A stretch of DNA of 64,000 bases from Streptomyces pactum (GCF_016031615.1 NZ_JACYXC010000001.1:5208001-5272000); one strand, 5' to 3'; shown: positions 33,835 through 42,767, counted from the first letter of the stretch. Made by a program: numbers and translations. Notes: generated by a model not told the origin, from the letters alone.

Positions 33835-34953
33835 GTGATCGTCGGGCTGATCATCGCGTGCGAGGTGGGCTTCTGGGTCCTGCTCGCCGCCGGGCTGGCG
33901 CTGCGCTACCTGGCGAAAAAGCGCCGGGCCAGCGTCGCGGTGCTCCTGTGCGAGCCGCTGCTGGAGGTGGTGCTGCTCGTGGTCACCGCGGTGGACCTGA
34001 AGAACGGCGCCGAGCCGGACTGGAAGCACGGCCTGGCCGCCGTGTACATCGGCTTCTCGGTCGCCATGGGGCACCGGGTGATCACCTGGGCGGACGGCTG
34101 GGTCGCGCACCGCTTCTTCGGCGGGCCGCCGCCGCGCCGGAAGCCGAAGTACGGCCGGGCTCGGGCGATCCACGAGTGGCAGGAGGCCGGGCGGTGGATC
34201 CTCGCCGGGGCCATCGCCATCGCGCTCCTCCAGGGCGCCGTCTGGTACGTCGGCGACGACGGGGACACCGGGTCGCTGCGCGCCTGGCAGACGAAGATGC
34301 TCTTCGTGATCGGCATCAACCTGGTCATCGCCGCCAGCTACACCCTGTGGCCCAAGCAGGCCCCCGCCGGCGCGGAGACCGTCGCCGCCGCTCCGGACCC
34401 GTCGTCCGGCGCGGGCACCGGGAAGGCGGTGGGCGCGGCGGCCCGGAACAGGGGTGGCGCCCGGGACGGGGGTGGGGGGCGGGGACGGCCCAGGAGACCG
34501 GAGGCGGCCGGCGGGCCGGGGACGGCGACCGGCCCGGCGGCTGAACCGCACCCGCGCACCGGACCGGATGCCGGCCGCGTACCGGGGCGGGTACCGGAGC
34601 GGGGGCCCGGCCCGGGTGCGGGGCCGGCGTACCGGGGACCCGAGCCGCCGGCCCGAGCACCGCAGCCGCCGGGCCCGCAGGCCGACCCGGGCCCGCCGGG
34701 CCACACCGCAGCCGCCGCGCCCGCCGGGCCGCACCGGTCCCACCGGGCGGAACGGCAGCCACCGGGCCGCACCGGGCCCCCCCGGGCCGAACGGCAGCCA
34801 CCAGGCCGCACCGGGCCCCCCGGGCCGAACCGCACCGGAACCGCCCGGCGGGTCCGGTGCGCCGGTGTGTCAGCGGTTCTCGCCGGGCACCCACAGCACG
34901 TCGCCCAGCTCCTTGTTCGCGGCGCGGGCGAGGATGAAGAGCAGGTCGGATAG
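33835..34953 (+). CDS. Integral membrane protein with repetitive Pro/Arg/Gly-rich tail
   Basis: GTG 33835 has AAGGAGAG upstream. The first 180 or so residues are a confident gene: four or five TM helices (IVGLIIACEVGFWVLLAAGL, VAVLLCEPLLEVVLLVVTAVDL, LAGAIAIALLQGAVWYVG, MLFVIGINLVIAASYTL) with the motif VAMGHRVITWADGWVAHRFFGG. From about residue 182 it becomes low-complexity, including a 13-residue RAERQPPGRTGPP tandem repeat, and the frame overlaps the convergent adenosyltransferase gene by 84 bases. The natural stop may be earlier and lost through an indel in one of the G or C runs near 34470-34500. Function unknown. Confidence 0.7.
   Translation: MIVGLIIACEVGFWVLLAAGLALRYLAKKRRASVAVLLCEPLLEVVLLVVTAVDLKNGAEPDWKHGLAAVYIGFSVAMGHRVITWADGWVAHRFFGGPPPRRKPKYGRARAIHEWQEAGRWILAGAIAIALLQGAVWYVGDDGDTGSLRAWQTKMLFVIGINLVIAASYTLWPKQAPAGAETVAAAPDPSSGAGTGKAVGAAARNRGGARDGGGGRGRPRRPEAAGGPGTATGPAAEPHPRTGPDAGRVPGRVPERGPGPGAGPAYRGPEPPARAPQPPGPQADPGPPGHTAAAAPAGPHRSHRAERQPPGRTGPPRAERQPPGRTGPPGPNRTGTARRVRCAGVSAVLAGHPQHVAQLLVRGAGEDEEQVG
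34751..34840 (+). repeat. 39-bp tandem repeat (about 2.3 copies)
   Basis: A 39-bp unit starting AACGGCAGCCACC recurs at 34751 and 34790, with a partial, 38-base-spaced third copy near 34828. It is in frame (13 codons) with the membrane-protein tail. Copies differ by one substitution and by C-run length. Confidence 0.75.
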
Positions 34954-35442
34954 GCGGTTGAGATAGGTGGCGGCGAGCGGGTTCATCGTCTCCCCGTGCT
35001 CCTCCATCGCCGCCCAGGTGGAGCGCTCCGCCCGGCGGACCACGGTGCACGCCTGGTGCAGCAGCGCCGCGCCGGGCGTGCCGCCGGGGAGGATGAAGCT
35101 GCGCAGCTTCTCCAGGTCGGCGAGGAAGCGGTCGCAGTCCGCCTCCAGCTTGTCGATGTAGCTCTGCTCCACGCGCAGCGGCGGGTACTTCGGGTCCGCC
35201 ACCACCGGGGTGGACAGGTCCGCGCCCACGTCGAACAGATCGTTCTGCACCCGGACCAGGACCTTCACGACCTCCGGGTCGAGCGAGCCGAGCGCGATGG
35301 CCACCCCGATCGCGGCGTTGGCCTCGTTGGCGTCCGCGTACGCGGCGATCCGCCGGTCGGTCTTGGCGGTGCGGCTCATGTCGCCGAGGGCGGTGGTGCC
35401 CTGGTCGCCGGTGCGCGTGTAGATGCGGGTGAGATTGACCAT
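34870..35442 (-). CDS. PduO-type cob(I)alamin adenosyltransferase
   Basis: A 190-residue enzyme adenosylating cob(I)alamin to coenzyme B12. The N-terminal ATP-binding signature TRIYTRTGDQGTTALG, the DEANAAIG-like DANEANAAIG helix and the C-terminal AERSTWA and NRLSDLLFILAR motifs are typical of the trimeric PduO family. Product AdoCbl is the cofactor of methylmalonyl-CoA mutase, whose chaperone gene meaB and epimerase gene lie 24 kb away in this window. ATG 35442. Convergent with the membrane-protein gene. Confidence 0.93.
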   Translation of the reverse strand: MVNLTRIYTRTGDQGTTALGDMSRTAKTDRRIAAYADANEANAAIGVAIALGSLDPEVVKVLVRVQNDLFDVGADLSTPVVADPKYPPLRVEQSYIDKLEADCDRFLADLEKLRSFILPGGTPGAALLHQACTVVRRAERSTWAAMEEHGETMNPLAATYLNRLSDLLFILARAANKELGDVLWVPGENR

Positions 35443-35568
35443 GGGCCGAGCCTACGCCCGCCCGTCCGGCGGGGGGCCGCCCCGCGCCCGCCGCACTTCC
35501 GAAGGCGGGCGCGGGGCGGCCCCCGCCGGACGGGCTGCACCCTGCGGGACAGTGGGGCGCGGGGCGTG

Positions 35569-36318
35569 TTACGCCTTGCGGAACAGCCGGGCGCCGAGTG
35601 TCACCGAGGCCACCGCCAGCGCGACGGCCACCAGCGCGGCCAGCCCCACGTCACCGTCCGCGTACTCGCCCACGAAGGCCGCCCGAACCCCCTCCACCAG
35701 GTAGCGGAACGGGACGGCGTGCGAGATGACGTCCAGCCAGCCGGGCGCCAGCGACATCGGCAGCAGGATCCCGGAGAGCAGCATCGCGGGCAGGTTGACG
35801 GCGTTGACCACCGGGGCGAACTCCTGCGGCGTGGCGACCCGCATGGCCAGCGCGTACGACAGCGAGGCCAGCGAGACGGTCAGTGCGCCGACGAAGAGGA
35901 AGCCGATGACCACGCCCGCCAGCGGAGCCCGCAGCCCCAGGGCGACCGCCGCCAATACCAGCACCAGCGACTGCGCGAACAGCGTGACGACGTCCTTGAG
36001 CACCCGGCCCAGCAGCAGTGCCAGCCGGCTGACCGGCGTCACCCGCATCCGCTCCACCACCCCCAGCTGCTTCTCCACGAGGATGCCGAAGCCGGCGAAG
36101 GCGGCGGAGAACAGGCCCAGTTGGACCAGCAGGCCGGGCACCAGCGTCTGCCAGGAGTCGCCGCGCCCGCCCAGCGGCACGTCCTTCAGCAGGGGTCCGA
36201 AGAAGACCAGGAAGAGCAGCGGCTGCAGCAGTCCGAAGGCGATGCCGACCTTGGAGCGCAGCGCCTGGCGGCCGTAGCGGCCGAAGACCAGGAGCGTGTC
36301 GGAGACGACAGGGGGCAT
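35569..36318 (-). CDS. ABC-2 type transporter permease (drug-export type)
   Basis: A 249-residue DrrB-like permease with six TM segments. The region PGLLVQLGLFSAAFAGFGIL and the conserved amphipathic VEKQLGVVERMRVTPVSRLALLLGR segment (quoted in part) are typical of ABC-2 drug exporters. ATG 36318 has GGAGAG upstream. It is downstream of its ATPase gene, with 95 bases of tandem G-rich repeats between. Likely exports a hydrophobic compound sensed by the divergent TetR regulator. Confidence 0.9.
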   Translation of the reverse strand: MPPVVSDTLLVFGRYGRQALRSKVGIAFGLLQPLLFLVFFGPLLKDVPLGGRGDSWQTLVPGLLVQLGLFSAAFAGFGILVEKQLGVVERMRVTPVSRLALLLGRVLKDVVTLFAQSLVLVLAAVALGLRAPLAGVVIGFLFVGALTVSLASLSYALAMRVATPQEFAPVVNAVNLPAMLLSGILLPMSLAPGWLDVISHAVPFRYLVEGVRAAFVGEYADGDVGLAALVAVALAVASVTLGARLFRKA

Positions 36319-36342
36319 GGGTTTCTCTCCTGTGCGGTGGGA

Positions 36343-36409
36343 CGGGCGGGGAGGGCCGTGGGGACGGGCGGGGAGGACCGGCGGGGTCGGGCGGGGAGGA
36401 CCGGCGGGG
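36343..36409 (-). repeat. 22-23 bp tandem repeat between ABC ATPase and permease
   Basis: Two perfect 22-bp copies (36365-36386 and 36388-36409, unit beginning CGGGCGGGGAGGACC) and a third degenerate copy from 36343 fill the gap. In the mRNA sense the repeat is C-rich. It is intergenic, so copy number can vary without changing either protein. Confidence 0.75.
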
Positions 36410-36413
36410 CGTC

Positions 36414-37205
36414 TCAGACGGCGACCGGCGCCGGGTCGTGGGGGAGGGCCCCGCGCCCGGTGATGGCGATGAAGGTGTCCTGCAGGGTGGCGTCGGGGGA
36501 CCCGCCGTACTCCGTCTTCAGCTGTGCGGCCGTGCCCTCGGCCACCACCCGGCCGCCGTCGACGATCACCAGCCGGTCGGCGAGCGCGTCCGCCTCGTCC
36601 AGGTAGTGGGTGGTCAGGAAGACCGTCATGCCGTGCTCGGCGCGCAGCCGGCGGATCAGCTCCCACAGATCGGCGCGGCTGCCCGGGTCCAGTCCGGTGG
36701 TCGGCTCGTCCAGGAAGAGGATCTCCGGCCGGTGGGTGAGCCCCATGGCGATGTCCAGCCGCCGCCGCTGCCCGCCGGAGAGCGCCCCGCAGGGGCGGTC
36801 CAGCAGCCCGGTGAGTTCCAGGTCGGCGGCGAGTTCCTCGGCGCGGGCGGCCGCCTCGGCGCGCGGCAGCCGGTACAGGCGGCCCTGGGTGACCAGCTCC
36901 TCCCGCACCGGGACGGCCGGGTCCACGCCCCCGGACTGGGCCACGTAACCGATCTTCGTCCGGACCCCGGCGGGATCGCGGACCAGGTCGTGCCCGGCGA
37001 CGGTGGCGCTGCCGCCGGTGGGGGCCAGCAGCGTGGTGAGCATCCGCAGGGTGGTGGTCTTCCCGGCGCCGTTGGGGCCCAGGAAGCCCAGGATCTCGCC
37101 CTGCCGGACGGTCAGGTCGATCCCGCGGACCGCTTCGACGGTGCCGCGTCGGGTCGGGAAGGCCCGGGCGAGGCCGGAGGTGGTGAGGGAGGGCTGGTTC
37201 GGCAT
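36414..37205 (-). CDS. ABC transporter ATP-binding protein (DrrA type)
   Basis: A 263-residue ATPase with Walker A GPNGAGKTT, Q-loop YVAQ, signature LSGGQRRRLDIA, Walker B EILFLDEPTTGLDP and the switch His in LTTHYLDEAD. The C-terminal DTFIAITGR motif is typical of the DrrA subfamily that pairs with ABC-2 permeases. ATG 37205. It is transcribed divergently from the TetR gene across a 79-base region with two operator-like repeats. Confidence 0.93.
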   Translation of the reverse strand: MPNQPSLTTSGLARAFPTRRGTVEAVRGIDLTVRQGEILGFLGPNGAGKTTTLRMLTTLLAPTGGSATVAGHDLVRDPAGVRTKIGYVAQSGGVDPAVPVREELVTQGRLYRLPRAEAAARAEELAADLELTGLLDRPCGALSGGQRRRLDIAMGLTHRPEILFLDEPTTGLDPGSRADLWELIRRLRAEHGMTVFLTTHYLDEADALADRLVIVDGGRVVAEGTAAQLKTEYGGSPDATLQDTFIAITGRGALPHDPAPVAV

Positions 37206-37224
37206 GGCGCAAGAAAACCACAGG

Positions 37225-37280
37225 CCATCTAAGTTTGCAATGGCCCCAAAATTGTGGAGGTTCCATCGAAGTTAGGATGG
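37225..37280. promoter_or_regulatory. Paired operator-like repeats in the TetR/ABC divergent promoter
   Basis: Two direct copies of CCATC-N-AAGTT...ATGG occur at 37225-37243 and 37263-37280, each with CCAT/ATGG ends. The region is the most A/T-rich stretch nearby. TAGGAT at 37273-37278 is a possible -10 that would start the TetR transcript at or near its ATG 37285 (leaderless). The repeats probably bind the TetR protein and cover both promoters. Confidence 0.6.
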
Positions 37281-37284
37281 GGGC

Positions 37285-37941
37285 ATGGACGACGGCACGG
37301 CGCGCACCGAGGGGCTCAGGGAGCGGAAGAAGCGGCAGACGCGGCAGCGGATCTCGGATGTGGCGACCGGGCTGTTCATGGAGCGCGGCTTCGACGCGGT
37401 GACGATCGCGGAGATCGCGGAGGCCGCCGAGGTCTCCGTGAACACCGTGTACAACTACTTCCCGGCCAAGGAGGACCTGTTCTTCGACCGCCAGGAGGAG
37501 ATGGTCCAGGGGCTCTCCCGTGCCATCCGGGCCCGCCGGCCGGGGGAGTCCGCCGCCCGGGCGGTGCTCGACGCGCTCCGCCGGCAGCTGGAGGAGCGCT
37601 CGGCGGAGGCGCTCAGGCCCGGCTTCCAGCGGTTCATGAAGGTCATCCAGGATTCGCCCGCACTGACCGCCCGCATCCTGACGATGCAGGAACTCACCTG
37701 CCGGGCGGTGACCGCGACCCTGCGGGAGGAGACCGGCGCCGGCCCCGACGACCCGCTGCCCCCGGCCATCGCCAGCCAGCTCGCCTGGGTCTCCAGCGCC
37801 GTGCTCAACTCCACCCTGCGGCAGGCGGCGGCCGGGGCCGGCCCCGACGAGGTGGCCCGGCACGGCCTGGCGACCCTCGACGTCATCGAGTCGCTGCTCG
37901 GTGAGCGCACGCTCAACTATGCGGTGAAGAACACACCGTGA
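37285..37941 (+). CDS. TetR family transcriptional regulator
   Basis: A 218-residue repressor. The N-terminal helix-turn-helix is residues about 25-58 (TGLFMERGFDAVTIAEIAEA and VSVNTVYNYFPAKEDLFFDR, quoted in two parts). The C-terminal ligand/dimer domain is not diagnostic. ATG 37285 has no good Shine-Dalgarno, only GGATGGGGG. Divergent orientation and the paired repeats indicate control of the adjacent ABC exporter and of itself. Confidence 0.92.
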   Translation: MDDGTARTEGLRERKKRQTRQRISDVATGLFMERGFDAVTIAEIAEAAEVSVNTVYNYFPAKEDLFFDRQEEMVQGLSRAIRARRPGESAARAVLDALRRQLEERSAEALRPGFQRFMKVIQDSPALTARILTMQELTCRAVTATLREETGAGPDDPLPPAIASQLAWVSSAVLNSTLRQAAAGAGPDEVARHGLATLDVIESLLGERTLNYAVKNTP

Positions 37942-38020
37942 CGCGCCTTACTTACTGCTGCGGCCGGGGGTGAACGGGCGTTAAGGTCCGGCCAAAAGCG
38001 TCGAAGAGAGGGTGTGTGTC

Positions 38021-38869
38021 GTGGCGAAGAAGCTCGCCGTCATCGGGGCCGGACTCATGGGGTCCGGCATCGCGCAGGTCTCGGCCCAGGCCGGGTACGA
38101 GGTGGTGCTGCGCGACATCACGGACGAGGCTCTGGCGCGCGGCAGGAGCGGTATCCAGGCGTCCTACGAGAAGTTCGTCTCCAAGGGCAAGCTCTCCGCG
38201 GAGGACGCCGAGCAGGCGCTGGCCCGCATCACCACCACCACCGACCTCGACGCCGCCGCCGACGCCGACATCGTGGTCGAGGCCGTCTTCGAGAAGATCG
38301 AGGTCAAGCAGGAGATCTTCCGGGCGCTGGACGGGCTGGCGAAGGACGACGCCATCCTGGCCTCCAACACCTCCGCCATCCCGATCACCAAGATCGCGGC
38401 GGTCACCCGGCGCCCGGAGCGGGTGGTGGGCACGCACTTCTTCTCGCCGGTTCCGATGATGCAGCTGTGCGAGCTGGTCCGCGGCTACAAGACCAGCGAC
38501 GAGACCCTCGCCGCCGCCCGCACCTTCGCCGAGGAGGTCGGCAAGACCTGCATCGTCGTCAACCGCGACGTGGCCGGCTTCGTCACCACCCGGCTGATCT
38601 CCGCCCTGGTGGTCGAGGCGGCCAAGCTGTACGAATCGGGCGTGGCCTCCGCCGAGGACATCGACATCGCCTGCAAGCTGGGCTTCGGCCACGCCATGGG
38701 CCCGCTCGCCACCACCGACCTGACCGGCGTGGACATCCTGCTGCACGCCACCGGCAACATCTACACCGAGACCCAGGACGAGAAGTTCGCCCCGCCGGAG
38801 GTCATGCGCCGCATGGTGGACGCCGGCGACATCGGCCGCAAGAGCGGTCAGGGTTTCTACCGCTACTGA
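38021..38869 (+). CDS. 3-hydroxybutyryl-CoA dehydrogenase
   Basis: A 282-residue NAD(P)-dependent dehydrogenase acting on 3-hydroxyacyl-CoA. The Rossmann motif is GAGLMGSG (9-16), the catalytic His is H139 in GTHFFSPVP with partner Glu in the preceding VEAVFE/ASNTSA segment, and the C-terminal dimer domain has NRDVAGFVTTRL and a final GRKSGQGFYRY. I chose GTG 38021 because GAGAGGG is 9-14 bases upstream; GTG 38012 would leave no spacing. In streptomycetes such enzymes supply butyryl/ethylmalonyl-CoA pathway intermediates. A terminator follows. Confidence 0.93.
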   Translation: MAKKLAVIGAGLMGSGIAQVSAQAGYEVVLRDITDEALARGRSGIQASYEKFVSKGKLSAEDAEQALARITTTTDLDAAADADIVVEAVFEKIEVKQEIFRALDGLAKDDAILASNTSAIPITKIAAVTRRPERVVGTHFFSPVPMMQLCELVRGYKTSDETLAAARTFAEEVGKTCIVVNRDVAGFVTTRLISALVVEAAKLYESGVASAEDIDIACKLGFGHAMGPLATTDLTGVDILLHATGNIYTETQDEKFAPPEVMRRMVDAGDIGRKSGQGFYRY

Positions 38870-38895
38870 TCCACCGCCACCACCGCCGCACGCCG

Positions 38896-38920
38896 CGGGC
38901 CTGACCGGCTGTCAGGCCCG
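38896..38920 (+). terminator. Terminator after 3-hydroxybutyryl-CoA dehydrogenase
   Basis: CGGGCCTGAC (38896-38905) pairs with GTCAGGCCCG (38911-38920) over a 5-base loop, 26 bases after the stop. Confidence 0.75.
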
Positions 38921-39048
38921 GCGCTCACCCTCGCGAGTGATTTGGGTATCGGTTCGCTTACAGGCGGCAACTTCGCTGTGTGAGAGGCGGTCAGTTCTGT
39001 AGACATAGGCGCACCACGACAGCGTCGCAGCACACCATGGGAGCGCAT

Positions 39049-39372
39049 ATGTACATCAGGGGCGACCACGCCGAGCTGGTCGTCGGGGGCCGCCTCGACG
39101 TCCGCAGCGCGGCGGACGCCCGTACGGTCCTGCACACCGCCGTCGATTCCGGCCACGGCGACCTGGTGCTCGACCTGACCGCGCTGGACTCCTGGGACGC
39201 CACCGGACTCGGCGTCATCATGGAAGCGCACCGCCGGGCCGGGCGGGCGGGCCGCCGGCTCGTACTGCGCGGGGTGCCGCCGCAGATGCAGCGCCTGCTG
39301 GTGGCCACCCGGCTGCACCGCATCCTCGCCATCGAGGGCGGGCTGGAAGTGGAGACCCTGCCGCGCGCCTGA
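39049..39372 (+). CDS. STAS-domain (anti-sigma factor antagonist-like) protein
   Basis: A 107-residue single STAS domain, the fold of SpoIIAA/RsbV antagonists. DLVLDLTALDSWDATGLGVI matches the switch region; the phosphorylatable position normally Ser in DSSGLG is Thr here (DATGLG). Conserved PPQMQRLLVATRLHRILAI forms the last helices. I chose ATG 39049 since GGGAG lies 5 bases upstream; ATG 39037 would add four residues. No partner kinase is adjacent, so the target switch is elsewhere. Confidence 0.88.
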   Translation: MYIRGDHAELVVGGRLDVRSAADARTVLHTAVDSGHGDLVLDLTALDSWDATGLGVIMEAHRRAGRAGRRLVLRGVPPQMQRLLVATRLHRILAIEGGLEVETLPRA

Positions 39373-40069
39373 CCGCCGCGCCACCGCCCGGGCCGCCCGC
39401 ACCGGACCCCGGGCCGTCGTGCCCGACCCGGCGCGGCGAGACCCGGGCCGCCGGGGACCGAACCGGGCGGGGCCGGCGCCGCAGGGGGACCGGGACCGCC
39501 GACGCCGACCTCGCCGGAGACCTCGGGAGCCCCGGGCCCTCGGGGAGGGGCGGAAGGCCCCGGCGGAGGCCCCCGCGTCCCGGCCCGCATCCCGACCCCC
39601 CATTCCGTCCCGGCACCTCATCCCGTCCCGTCCCACCCCACCCCACCCCACCCCACCCTGCACCGCACCGGCCGGGCCGGTGCAAGCCCTACACCCGCCC
39701 CGCCCCGGAGCGTCACCGGTGCCGGACAGCGGCGGTGGGCAACCGGGCGGAAGAGGAACGGAACCGAAGCGATCCGGACGGTACCGGGCAGGACCACCCC
39801 GGGAGCGGGAACAGGAACGTAAACGGAGCCCGGAGCGGGTACCGGACACCCCAGGACGCGCATACCGGACATCCCCAGGGCGGCGTGCCACCCCCGGAGT
39901 TCGCTGGATAGTGTGAATCGGTCTAGGGTTCGGCTCTGCGCCGTACCCCCGTGCCCCCGTCGGCCACCGACCAGGAAGCCGCCGGGAGGGAGCACACCTT
40001 CGGTGACGACCGGCGGGTGCCGACGGGCGGGGAGGCAGACAGTACGCCACTCATCTGGGGGCTTTCACC
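39373..40069. other. Long intergenic region with a G-quadruplex motif
   Basis: About 700 bases with no supported gene. The first 200 bases are G/C-rich without features. A pentanucleotide CCCCA array lies at 39632-39658. Just before the ATPase gene the DNA is less GC-rich (AGTTCGCTGGATAGTGTGAA around 39900), where TAGTGT is a possible -10 for the downstream gene. Confidence 0.45.
39632..39658 (-). repeat. (CCCCA)n pentanucleotide array, minus-strand G-quadruplex motif
   Basis: Five tandem CCCCA-type units occupy 39632-39658. The minus strand reads GGGTGGGGTGGGG and onward, giving at least five G-tracts of 3-4 separated by single T, a canonical G-quadruplex motif with very short loops. Confidence 0.85.
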
Positions 40070-42767
40070 ATGGCACCGACGCACAGTGGACCGGACGAGC
40101 ACGGTCCCCACGAGCCGGCGCGCACGGCGGGCGGTGGCATCCCGTCGCTGCCGCCCCGCGATCCGGCCCGGCCCGCCGGTCCGGCCCGCACGGTACGGCT
40201 GGTGGTCGCAGGCGATCTGGTGACCGTCAATCCCGTGGACGGCAGCGAGATCGAGCCCTGCCCGCCCGGGAAGCGGCCCGCCGCCCCCGTCCGGTACGGC
40301 CCCGGTCGCCGCGACGAGCTGCGCCGGGCCGCCGCCACCCCCGGTGCCCGCCCCCGCCCGCCGAGGTGTCCCTGGGTGCCGGAGCGCGCCGAGGTGCGCG
40401 AGCGGCTGGCCACGCTGCTCACCCGGGGCCGGTCGATCCGGCTCACCGGCCCCGCCGGATCGGGACGCACCACCGTGCTCGCCGCGGTGGCCGCCGACTG
40501 CGCCCGGCTCGCCCCCGACGGCGTGATCCGCCTCAGCGGACGGCACCGCACCCCCACCGACCTGCTGCACGACCTGCACGCCGCGGTCTTCGACGCCCCG
40601 CGGCACCGCCTGGACCGCGCCGAACTGCTCGCCGCGGTACGGGAGATCGGCGCCGTCGTGGTGCTGGACGACATCGAGTTCGGCGGCGCGGCGCTGGAGG
40701 ACTTCCTCGACGCCACCCCCGAGTGCGCGTTCCTCATCTCCGCCACCCCCCACACGCCCGTGCCGTCGGCCGACTCCCACCTGGAGGAGGTCGCCCTGGC
40801 CGGACTGAGCCGCGCCGCCTGCCAGGAGCTGCTGGAACACCACCTGGGCGGTCCGCTGGACGCCGAGGAGGCCGACTGGGCCACCCGCCTGTGGTCCCGG
40901 TCCGAGGGACTGCCGCTGCGCTGCGTGCAGGCGGCGGCGCTGCTGGCCGACCGCCGGGCCGGCGCGGACCGCGCCCCGCTGCCGGACCCGGCCGAGGCCG
41001 CCGCCCCCGGCGCGCTGCTCGCCGCCGGGCTGGACGAGACGGGCCGGGACGTCCTGCGCCTGGCGGTGGCGCTCGGCGGGGAGTGCCCGCACCCGGTCCA
41101 CCTGGCCGCCCTGACCGGGGACGAGCGCACCGAGGACATCCTCGCCGAGCTGGCCGGACGCGGCCTGGTCACCCCCGCCGGGCCGCGCCACCGGCTGGCG
41201 GCCGGCGTTGCGGACGAGCTCACCGCCGCCGGGTACGCCGAGGGCGCGGCCGCCCGCGCGGAGGCCGTGGCCGGGCACTACGCCTGGTGGGCCGGACACC
41301 CGGAGGTCACCCCGGAACAGGTGGCCCGCGAGGCGGACGTGATCGTCGCCACCCTGTCCGCGCTGGTGACCGGGCGGGACGCCGCCGCGGCGGCCGCCGC
41401 CGTGCCGCTGGCCCGGGCCGCCGCCCCGGCTCTGGCGGCCGGGCTCGCCTGGAGCGCCTGGGAGCGGGCGCTGCGCCACGGCGCGGAGGCCGCGCGGCTG
41501 GCCGGTGAGGTCGCCGAGGAGGCGTACTTCCACCACGACCTCGGCATCCTCGCGCTGTGCACCGGCAACCTCGGCCGGGCCCGCGCCGAGCTGGAGGCGT
41601 CCATCGGGCTGCGCGGCGCCCTCGCCGACCGGCGCGGCGCGGTCTCCGGCCGCCGTGCGCTGGCGCTGGTCGCCGACCGTTCCGGGACCCCGGCCCCGGC
41701 CCTGCCGGCGGACCGTCCGGCCGCTTCCGAGGCGCCGGCTCCGGCCCCGGACGCCGCGGCCGCCGGCCCGGACCGCCCGGGGGCCGGGCGCGCCGGCCGG
41801 CCCCGCAGCCGCGGCGTTCCGGCCCGCCGGTCCCGCAGCCGCGGCGCCGACGGGCCGGGACGACGAGGACATACGGGGCACGGCCGTCACCGAGCAGCTC
41901 TCCGTCATCGCCCCGGCGGACCCCGCGCCGGCCGGTTCGCCGTTCGCGGACCCGGCCCCGACCGCCGAGCTGCCCGGGGTCACCGGGATCACCCCCCTCA
42001 CCGGGCCGGCCCCCGCCGCGCCCGGCACCGGGGTGCCCGGGGCGGCCGCGGGCGCCTCCTTCGACTCGACGTTCGCCTCCTCCCTGGGCTCGTCCGCGTC
42101 CGGCGGCCCGGCGTCCGGCGGCGGCTTCGGGACCGGGTTCGGGGCCGGCGCGGCGCCCGGCGCCGGGGCCTTCCCGGCACCGGCCGCCGGTGCGGGGGCG
42201 TCGCGGAAGCGCGGCCTGGCCCGCCTCGCCCTGCACGGCACCCGGCGCAACATCGCCGCGGCCGGGGCGGGCGCGCTGCTCGTCGCCGTGCTCGGCACCG
42301 TGGTCACCCTCGGCATGACCAGCGGGGAGGACGAGGAGCCGGCCCGGAACGTACGGCCCGAGAAGAGCACCGGCCGCACCGCCGAGCCCGACGACGACCC
42401 CACCACCCGGACGCCGAGCGGCGGGCCCACCGGGACGCCGCGGACCGGGACCGGCACCCCGACGGCTCCGCCCGCCACCGGGCCCGCCACCGGCACCACC
42501 ACCCCGGAGCAGCCCACGGCGCCGGCGAGCACCGGGCAGCCGACCACGCCGGCCACCACCCCCGCCGACGTCCGCCACCACCCCGCCGCCCACCAGCCCG
42601 CAGCCGCCGACCAGCCCGACCACGAGGCCGACGACGACGAACCCCACCCCGCCGGCGACGACCAACCCCCACCCCTGCCGGCCACCACGCCGCCCGGCGG
42701 TGGCTCGTCGAACACCGCCAGCGGCCCGGCGCCGTCCGGCGGGTCCGCGACCGAGGGCGCGGCGTAG
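40070..42767 (+). CDS. Membrane-anchored STAND-like P-loop ATPase (frame breaks near 41780 and in tail)
   Basis: A protein of roughly 900 residues. The N-terminal part is cytoplasmic with Walker A GPAGSGRTT at 127-135 and Walker B VVVLDDIEF at about 197-205, then a winged-helix/ALR-rich helical region typical of STAND or SARP-associated NTPases. After about residue 570 the frame shifts; removing one G from the G5 run 41778-41782 joins the ATPase to a linker (AAAAFRPAGP, DDEDIRGTAVTEQLSVI), a TM helix (NIAAAGAGALLVAVLGTVV) and a long Thr/Pro tail outside the membrane. Two further compensating shifts at C runs 42559-42563 and 42666-42670 would restore an uninterrupted TTPPPTS-type tail. Start ATG 40070. 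A signalling or scaffold role is likely but unproven. Confidence 0.72.

Noticed and set aside
35569..37863. Minus-strand frame fusing the ABC permease with upstream sequence antisense to the TetR gene
   Set aside because: The permease has its own ATG 36318 with a good ribosome-binding site; the upstream part overlaps the ATPase in another frame and the TetR gene on the other strand.
39632..39658. CCCCA array considered as a CRISPR or telomere-like terminal repeat
   Set aside because: Units are 5 bp with no spacers, and the array is interstitial in core chromosome; it is better described as a G-quadruplex-forming microsatellite.
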